Positions 7,162-11,014 of a DNA stretch of 11,014 bases are shown one piece after another. The notes beneath the pieces are model-generated. The model was not told where the DNA came from, ran no database searches, and saw nothing but the letters and a program-made list of their open reading frames with translations. The position numbers and the translations under genes are program-made. This DNA comes from an uncultured Bacilli bacterium (lineage in GTDB: Bacteria > Bacillota_I > Bacilli_A > RF39 > UBA660), in assembly GCA_910587745.1 (NCBI GenBank), contig CAJUNE010000037.1, positions 1-11,014 of the forward strand, written 5' to 3'. Each line of letters starts with the position of its first letter. Position 1 is the stretch's first letter.

Positions 7162-9708
7162 ATGTTAGAACTAAAAAAAATAACAAAAGAATACCTAACT
7201 GGTGCAAATAGTGTGAGTGCATTAAAAGGTATTAATTTAAAGTTTCGTGAGTCTGAGTTTGTAAGTATTTTAGGTCCCAGTGGTTGTGGTAAAACAACAC
7301 TTCTAAACATTATAGGTGGTTTAGATAATTACACTAGTGGTGACCTTATAATAAATGGTAAATCAACAAAAAAATTCAAAGATAAAGATTGGGACAATTA
7401 TCGCAATCATCGTGTAGGTTTTGTATTTCAAAATTACAATTTAATTCCCCATCAAACTGTATTACAAAATGTTGAACTAGCCCTAACACTCGCTGGAATA
7501 AACAAAAAGGAAAGACGTAAAAAAGCTATAAAGGCTTTAAAAGATGTTGGTTTAGAAGATCAAATAAATAAAAAACCAAATCAAATGAGTGGTGGCCAAA
7601 TGCAAAGGGTTGCTATCGCAAGAGCTTTAGTATCAAATCCTGATATATTACTCGCTGATGAACCAACTGGAGCCCTAGACTCTAAAACAAGCATTCAAAT
7701 TATGGAGTTATTAAAAAATATAGCTAAAGAAAAACTAGTAATAATGGTTACTCACAATCCTGAGTTAGCAGAAAATTATTCTACAAGAATTATCAAAGTA
7801 TTAGATGGCAAAGTACTTGATGATTCAAATTCCTATAATGAAGAAGAAAAAAACATTGATAATGCTAAAATAGGTAAAACAAATATGACCTTTACTACTG
7901 CTTTATCCTTAAGTTTAAATAATTTATTAACTAAAAAAGGAAGAACTCTTTTAACAGCCTTCGCTGGTTCCATAGGAATTATTGGTATTGCGCTTATTCT
8001 ATCTTTATCAAGTGGTATGCAAAATTATATAACTCGCGTGGAAGAAGATACTTTATCAAGTTATCCAATAACATTACAAGAAACAACAATGGATACGGGA
8101 GAACTTTTAAAAGCAGCTACTGGTTCTATTGAAAGTAAAAAATACAATGACAATAAAATCCATAGTGAAAATGTAACCAGTAATATGTTATCATTAATGG
8201 GTAATGGAGCTAAAACTAACAATTTATATGAATTTAAAAAATATATAAATAGTAACAATAATAAATTTAATAAATATGCTAATGATATTCAATATAGTTA
8301 CAACCTAGATTTAAATATATATAAAGAAAATGAATCAGGCTATACGTTAGTAAATCCCGACCAAATTATTGCTAAATTAGGCATGAATGATATGAATAAT
8401 ATGGGCGAATTAATTGGTGGAGCTACTACTTCATACAATGCTTTCAATGAAATGCTTAACAATAAAGAATTAATTAAAGAACAATATGATGTTATCGCAG
8501 GGTCTTTACCTACAAACTATAATGAAGTGGTACTATTAGTAAACAAAGATAATTGTATAAGTGATTATGCTTTATATGCTATTGGATTACTTGATAGTAA
8601 TGAATTAGTTGAAAAATATAAAGCTGTTCTAAACGGAAACAAAGTTAAAGATTTAGAAGAATTATCATATACATATGAAGAATTACTAGATATAAAATTT
8701 AAAGTATTGTTAAACACTGATTATTATTCTAAAGAAGGTAAAATTTGGATAGATAAAAGAAGTGATGAAAAGTATTTAAATAATATCTTAAATGATGCTT
8801 TAGAATTAAAAGTAGTAGGAATAATCAAAGCCAAAGATGAGACAATAACATCAAATACCTATGGTGGTGTGTTATACACATCAGAATTAACTAAATATGT
8901 TATCAACAAAATTAATGATACTGAAATTGCTAAAGAGCAAAAAAATAATTCAAAAACAAATATTTTTACAAACGCTGAATTTAGTGAACAAGAATTTAAC
9001 ATTAATAATTTAACTCCAGAGCAAAAAGCATATTTAGCAACCCTTTCACAAATAGAGCTTGCTGAAGTAATTAAAAACTACCAAGAAAATGCTAGTGCTA
9101 CATATGAAACCAACTTAAAAAAACTAGGTGTAGTTGATTTAGAAAAGCCAAGTATGATTAACATCTATGCCAAAGGTTTTGAAGAAAAAGAAGAGTTAGC
9201 TAGTTTAATTGATGAATATAACAAAAACACTTCGGAAGAAAACAAAATCAGTTATACTGACTTTATCGCTGTTATGATGAGTGGAGTATCAAATATCATT
9301 AATATTATAAGTTATGTTTTAATGTCATTTGTTAGTATCTCACTTATTGTATCATCAATAATGATTGGAATTATAACTTATATATCAGTTTTAGAAAGAA
9401 CTAAAGAAATTGGAATACTTCGTAGTATAGGAGCTAGTAAAAAAGATATTTCCAGAGTATTTAATGCTGAAACTTTAATTGTAGGAGCAACTGCTGGATT
9501 ACTAGGAATAGGAATAACATTATTATTAAACATTCCTATTAATTCTATAATAAAATCAATAACTAACGTATCTAATATTTCATCTCTTCCAATAATAGGA
9601 GCTGTTATATTAGTATTAATAAGTATTTTATTAACCGTAATCGCCGGTTTAATACCTGCTAAAATGGCTAGCAAAAAAGACCCAGTTGAAGCTTTACGAA
9701 CCGAGTAA
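7162..9708 (+). CDS. Fused ABC transporter ATPase and FtsX/MacB-type permease
   Basis: One polypeptide joins an ABC ATPase to a four-helix permease at the cytoplasmic membrane. The ATPase (about 1-225) has Walker A GPSGCGKTT at 38-46, Q-loop Q90, signature SGGQMQRVAIARAL from 143, Walker B ILLADE at 162-167 and switch H198; all key residues are intact. Helix 1 is near 263-285, followed by a large extracytoplasmic region (about 290-712), then helices near 713-745, 769-791 and 809-832. The FtsX-typical ERTKEIGILRSIGASKKDI follows helix 2, and the protein ends DPVEALRTE. Such type VII (MacB-like) transporters usually act by mechanotransmission, exporting peptides or sensing antimicrobials rather than importing solutes. 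The order matches MacB, but 848 residues exceeds MacB (about 650) because the outer region is enlarged. No kinase, regulator or outer-membrane partner is adjacent. The substrate is unknown. Confidence 0.93.
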   Translation: MLELKKITKEYLTGANSVSALKGINLKFRESEFVSILGPSGCGKTTLLNIIGGLDNYTSGDLIINGKSTKKFKDKDWDNYRNHRVGFVFQNYNLIPHQTVLQNVELALTLAGINKKERRKKAIKALKDVGLEDQINKKPNQMSGGQMQRVAIARALVSNPDILLADEPTGALDSKTSIQIMELLKNIAKEKLVIMVTHNPELAENYSTRIIKVLDGKVLDDSNSYNEEEKNIDNAKIGKTNMTFTTALSLSLNNLLTKKGRTLLTAFAGSIGIIGIALILSLSSGMQNYITRVEEDTLSSYPITLQETTMDTGELLKAATGSIESKKYNDNKIHSENVTSNMLSLMGNGAKTNNLYEFKKYINSNNNKFNKYANDIQYSYNLDLNIYKENESGYTLVNPDQIIAKLGMNDMNNMGELIGGATTSYNAFNEMLNNKELIKEQYDVIAGSLPTNYNEVVLLVNKDNCISDYALYAIGLLDSNELVEKYKAVLNGNKVKDLEELSYTYEELLDIKFKVLLNTDYYSKEGKIWIDKRSDEKYLNNILNDALELKVVGIIKAKDETITSNTYGGVLYTSELTKYVINKINDTEIAKEQKNNSKTNIFTNAEFSEQEFNINNLTPEQKAYLATLSQIELAEVIKNYQENASATYETNLKKLGVVDLEKPSMINIYAKGFEEKEELASLIDEYNKNTSEENKISYTDFIAVMMSGVSNIINIISYVLMSFVSISLIVSSIMIGIITYISVLERTKEIGILRSIGASKKDISRVFNAETLIVGATAGLLGIGITLLLNIPINSIIKSITNVSNISSLPIIGAVILVLISILLTVIAGLIPAKMASKKDPVEALRTE

Positions 9709-9713
9709 ATAAA

Positions 9714-9739
9714 AAAAGTGGTATGTAAATACCATTTTT
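9714..9739 (+). terminator. Rho-independent terminator after the ABC transporter gene, probably bidirectional
   Basis: A stem TGGTAT/ATACCA with loop GTAA is extended by one G·T pair and A/T pairs and followed by TTTTT. It starts a few bases after the stop codon at 9706-9708. The A-run on the 5' side gives a T-run on the minus strand, so it could also back up the terminator of the convergent small-gene operon. Confidence 0.8.
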
Positions 9740-9765
9740 ATATTGTCATTTTTTCTATATATTAA

Positions 9766-9793
9766 AAAAGATATCTTATTTTTGATATCCTTT
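9766..9793 (-). terminator. Terminator of the pilin-like operon, overlapping the coding end
   Basis: On the minus strand AAAGGATATC pairs with GATATCTTTT around an 8-base loop (AAAAATAA), followed by a T-run. The upstream arm encodes the last residues (K-G-Y-Q) and the TAA stop lies in the loop, so gene end and terminator are merged. It faces the ABC-gene terminator with about 26 bases between them. Confidence 0.7.
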
Positions 9794-10135
9794 AGTTGTA
9801 TAATTATTACATTTTATAAAAACATCATATTCATAAACCATATCTTTATATAAAGTTACATATCCAACACATACATCTTTATCAACTTTTAATTCATCTT
9901 GTTTTAAAAAACCACTACTAACTAAATCTTTAGTTAATATTTTAAGTTTTTCATCTCCTTCTGGATATAAAAAATTATGATCGACATAACTAGAAGTAGC
10001 TTCTTTTAATCTTTTTTCTACAAGTTCATATTTTTCATTTTTACCTTTAAGCATAAATCCCATAGTTGTTAAAAGTCCCACAAGAACAATAACAATAATC
10101 CCCCATACAACAAATAACAGATTACTTTTTTTCAT
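9776..10135 (-). CDS. Membrane-anchored paralogue of the upstream pilin-like protein
   Basis: This 119-residue protein has one N-terminal membrane helix (about 7-29) after MKKSN and an outside domain. It is clearly paralogous to the gene just upstream: both have a Y-x-L-x-EKRL stretch after the helix and end with C-x-GYV, about ten residues, then IKCN-x-Y-x-T-x-GY. The two cysteines (C89, C109) could form a disulfide. Unlike its partner it lacks the prepilin G-x4-E motif, so the helix is probably a plain signal anchor. I chose the ATG at 10133-10135: it overlaps the upstream TAA (TAATG) and has GGAGAAGG just before it, so the pair is translationally coupled. A GTG 12 bases upstream is the alternative. 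Function is unknown; a minor pilin-like or surface-assembly role is inference. Confidence 0.8.
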   Translation of the reverse strand: MKKSNLLFVVWGIIVIVLVGLLTTMGFMLKGKNEKYELVEKRLKEATSSYVDHNFLYPEGDEKLKILTKDLVSSGFLKQDELKVDKDVCVGYVTLYKDMVYEYDVFIKCNNYTTKGYQK

Positions 10136-10536
10136 TACCTTCTCCACTCCTCATATCCTTCAGTCATATAACCATTACATTTTATATAAGATTTAGTATA
10201 TACTTTTCCATGTGTTTTATTAGCTATAACATAACCACTACAAGAATTCCCTTTATTATCTTCTAAGACTACATCCAAATTATAACTTCTAAGAACATTT
10301 CTTGTAATAGTTACTTCTTCACTAGTAAGCATATCATTATAATAATCATTAAGATAAATTAATGCTTTATCTTCTAATCTTTTTTCTAAAAGAGAATAAT
10401 TAGTTGCTTTCACCTCTTCACCAAAATTATTATATAATGTAGCTATATAATATATAGCAACTAATAAAAACAAAACTAATATGCCTGATAATAGAAGCAT
10501 TTCTTTAAGACTCCACCCATTCTTATTCAAATGCAT
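10135..10536 (-). CDS. Type IV pilin-like (pseudopilin) protein
   Basis: This 133-residue protein starts with a short basic leader and then G7-W8-S9-L10-K11-E12 running into a long hydrophobic helix (about 13-34). This fits prepilin peptidase cleavage after Gly7, with the hallmark Glu at mature position +5. The C-terminal domain has C99 in CSGYV and C120 in YIKCNGYMTEGY, a probable disulfide loop. It is the first gene of a two-gene operon and its stop overlaps the next start. The ATG has AGGTGG at 6-base spacing and an extended -10 18 bases upstream. No prepilin peptidase, assembly ATPase or membrane platform gene is in the window, so the machinery must be elsewhere if the protein is a true pilin. 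Family-level call is moderate; role is unknown. Confidence 0.8.
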   Translation of the reverse strand: MHLNKNGWSLKEMLLLSGILVLFLLVAIYYIATLYNNFGEEVKATNYSLLEKRLEDKALIYLNDYYNDMLTSEEVTITRNVLRSYNLDVVLEDNKGNSCSGYVIANKTHGKVYTKSYIKCNGYMTEGYEEWRR

Positions 10537-10554
10537 TTAAACCACCTAAAGATA

Positions 10555-10563
10555 ATTATAACA
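10555..10563 (-). promoter_or_regulatory. Extended -10 promoter element of the pilin-like operon
   Basis: TGTTATAAT on the minus strand ends 18 bases before the ATG. It is followed by a TCTTTAG-containing stretch almost identical to that before the activase gene, then the Shine-Dalgarno AGGTGG. The -35 region falls in the terminator of the preceding gene and has no clear consensus. The whole intergenic gap of 46 bases is used by the terminator and this promoter. Confidence 0.6.
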
Positions 10564-10570
10564 CAATAGT

Positions 10571-10596
10571 AAAAAAAAAGAACTATTTAGTTCTTT
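10571..10596 (-). terminator. Rho-independent terminator of the 10583-10858 gene
   Basis: On the minus strand AAAGAACT pairs perfectly with AGTTCTTT around loop AAAT, followed by a run of nine T (three of them in the stem). The upstream arm encodes the last residues (K-E-R-T) and the TAG stop lies at the stem-loop, so the terminator is built into the coding end. Confidence 0.85.
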
Positions 10597-10858
10597 CTTT
10601 AATAAAAAATGGTCCAAATTGTACACTAACTGGAATACTAGCTCTATCATATTTATACATTTTATAACCCATGCCCATACATGAAGTTGTAGTTCCATCA
10701 TCATATTTTTGAACAGTTTTATGAATACAAAATAGAGGTAGCTTTTCCTGTCTAGCTCTAAAATAATCTATAAAAAAGCAAATAATCCAAATAATAATAA
10801 CCGCAATAATTAATATTTTAATAACCTCTGATTTTCTAACTTTTGATTTATCTAACAT
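10583..10858 (-). CDS. Small single-pass membrane protein, family of unknown function
   Basis: This 91-residue protein has a basic N-terminus (MLDKSKVRKS), one hydrophobic helix (about 12-31) and a short outside domain: LPLFCI (40-45), YDDGTT (52-57), CMGMGYKMYKY (60-70) and FGPFFIKE near the end. The F-C-I, then Y-x-DG-T, then G-x-GYK pattern recalls small membrane-anchored proteins common in Bacillota, whose function I do not know. C44 and C60 lie on the outer side and might pair. I chose the ATG at 10858, which has AGGAG ten bases upstream; a TTG at 10912 extends the frame across the promoter and has no ribosome-binding site. It has its own promoter and terminator and lies upstream of the pilin-like pair in the same direction. 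Confidence 0.75.
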   Translation of the reverse strand: MLDKSKVRKSEVIKILIIAVIIIWIICFFIDYFRARQEKLPLFCIHKTVQKYDDGTTTSCMGMGYKMYKYDRASIPVSVQFGPFFIKERTK

Positions 10859-10880
10859 AATAACCAATCTCCTATTATTA

Positions 10881-10908
10881 ATTATATCAAAAAGTAAAAT
10901 AAAATCAA
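10881..10908 (-). promoter_or_regulatory. Promoter of the 10583-10858 gene
   Basis: The minus strand has TTGATT (10903-10908), a 16-base spacer and TATAAT (10881-10886) with an upstream TG (TGATATAAT). The predicted start lies just before AGGAG, giving a leader of roughly 14-16 bases. The position excludes the upstream TTG at 10912 as the translation start. Confidence 0.65.
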
Positions 10909-10964
10909 TCAAATATTAAAATTTTCTCACAAATATGTAAATGAAAAAAAAACTCTATGTGAAG

Positions 10965-10973
10965 TGATACAAT
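10965..10973 (+). promoter_or_regulatory. Possible plus-strand extended -10 element at the window edge
   Basis: TGATACAAT fits TGnTATAAT with one mismatch and would drive a transcript leaving the window to the right. There is no -35, and no gene or Shine-Dalgarno follows inside the window, so this is tentative. The rest of 10913-11014 is AT-rich with no coding region I can support. Confidence 0.3.
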
Positions 10974-10988
10974 AAAAGTAGACAGATA

Positions 10989-11011
10989 AAAAAAGAACTG
11001 TTTACTTTTTT
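10989..11011. terminator. Weak terminator-like inverted repeat at the right edge
   Basis: AAAAAAG and CTTTTTT flank a 9-base loop (AACTGTTTA). The stem is almost all A/T, so on its own it is weak. The sequence could also be one arm of a longer hairpin completed beyond the window, perhaps ending a minus-strand gene to the right. Confidence 0.25.
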
Positions 11012-11014
11012 ATT

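Noticed and set aside
8061..8258. Open frame on the minus strand inside the ABC transporter gene
   Set aside because: It lies fully antisense to a well-supported coding region, has no ribosome-binding site, and its hydrophobic look comes from the opposite-strand codons.
9378..9674. 98-codon open frame on the minus strand over the permease helices
   Set aside because: It is a mirror of the AT-rich membrane-helix codons of the real plus-strand gene; no start signal or family resemblance.
10136..10147. GTG at 10147 as the start of the second pilin-like gene
   Set aside because: The ATG overlapping the upstream stop (TAATG) has the better Shine-Dalgarno and is the usual arrangement for coupled genes.
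10859..10912. TTG at 10912 as the start of the small membrane protein gene
   Set aside because: The extension covers the TATAAT -10 and most of the -35 region, has no Shine-Dalgarno, and the ATG at 10858 has AGGAG at suitable distance.
1..11014. Mollicute-type code with TGA read as Trp
   Set aside because: All Trp codons I checked are TGG and no in-frame TGA was seen, while all visible stops are TAA or TAG. The window gives no evidence for reassignment, though the absence of TGA stops means it cannot be excluded.
1..11014. CRISPR array, tRNA/rRNA gene, insertion sequence, phage or toxin-antitoxin module
   Set aside because: I saw no regularly spaced repeats, tRNA-like cloverleaf, transposase motif or terminal inverted repeats on either strand.

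Overview
The window is AT-rich throughout, uses TAA and TAG stops with TGG for every tryptophan, and has short intergenic gaps. Its ribosomal proteins and EF-G resemble those of Bacillota. Together these suggest an uncultured low-GC Bacillota lineage, near the Bacilli/Mollicutes. That placement is inferred from composition and protein resemblance, not from a tree.

Layout. Positions 1-1700 (minus strand) hold the str operon: rpsL (S12), rpsG (S7) and the first 219 codons of fusA (EF-G), driven by a sigma-A-type promoter and a structured leader upstream of rpsL. Positions 1789-6015 (minus) encode a 1408-residue protein of the 2-hydroxyacyl-CoA dehydratase activase class, with two ATPase modules in tandem followed by two cysteine-containing COG3580/COG3581-like modules. 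Positions 6069-6929 (minus) encode an unrecognised soluble protein of about 286 residues. A divergent promoter region at 6930-7161 separates it from a plus-strand 848-residue fused ABC ATPase/MacB-FtsX-type permease (7162-9708). A terminator follows, and the last part (9776-10858, minus) holds three small membrane-anchored proteins: a two-gene operon of paralogous pilin-like proteins and an upstream single-gene unit.

How the parts relate. The str operon supplies translation. The activase is probably an ATP-driven low-potential electron donor, possibly with its own electron-accepting modules. The ABC protein and the small anchored proteins act at the membrane or cell surface. No sequence evidence joins these units into one pathway, and each has its own promoter-like element.

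Points most worth attention: EF-G reads NKMC where the guanine-specificity motif NKMD is expected; S12 has Ile at position 104, where proline is nearly universal and streptomycin phenotypes map; the tandem activase carries two Cys pairs with identical 39-residue spacing, which suggests an intramolecular [4Fe-4S] pseudo-dimer; several minus-strand genes share an extended -10 element so close to the start that the mRNA would begin at the Shine-Dalgarno; and a coupled pilin-like pair has only one member with a prepilin cleavage motif.
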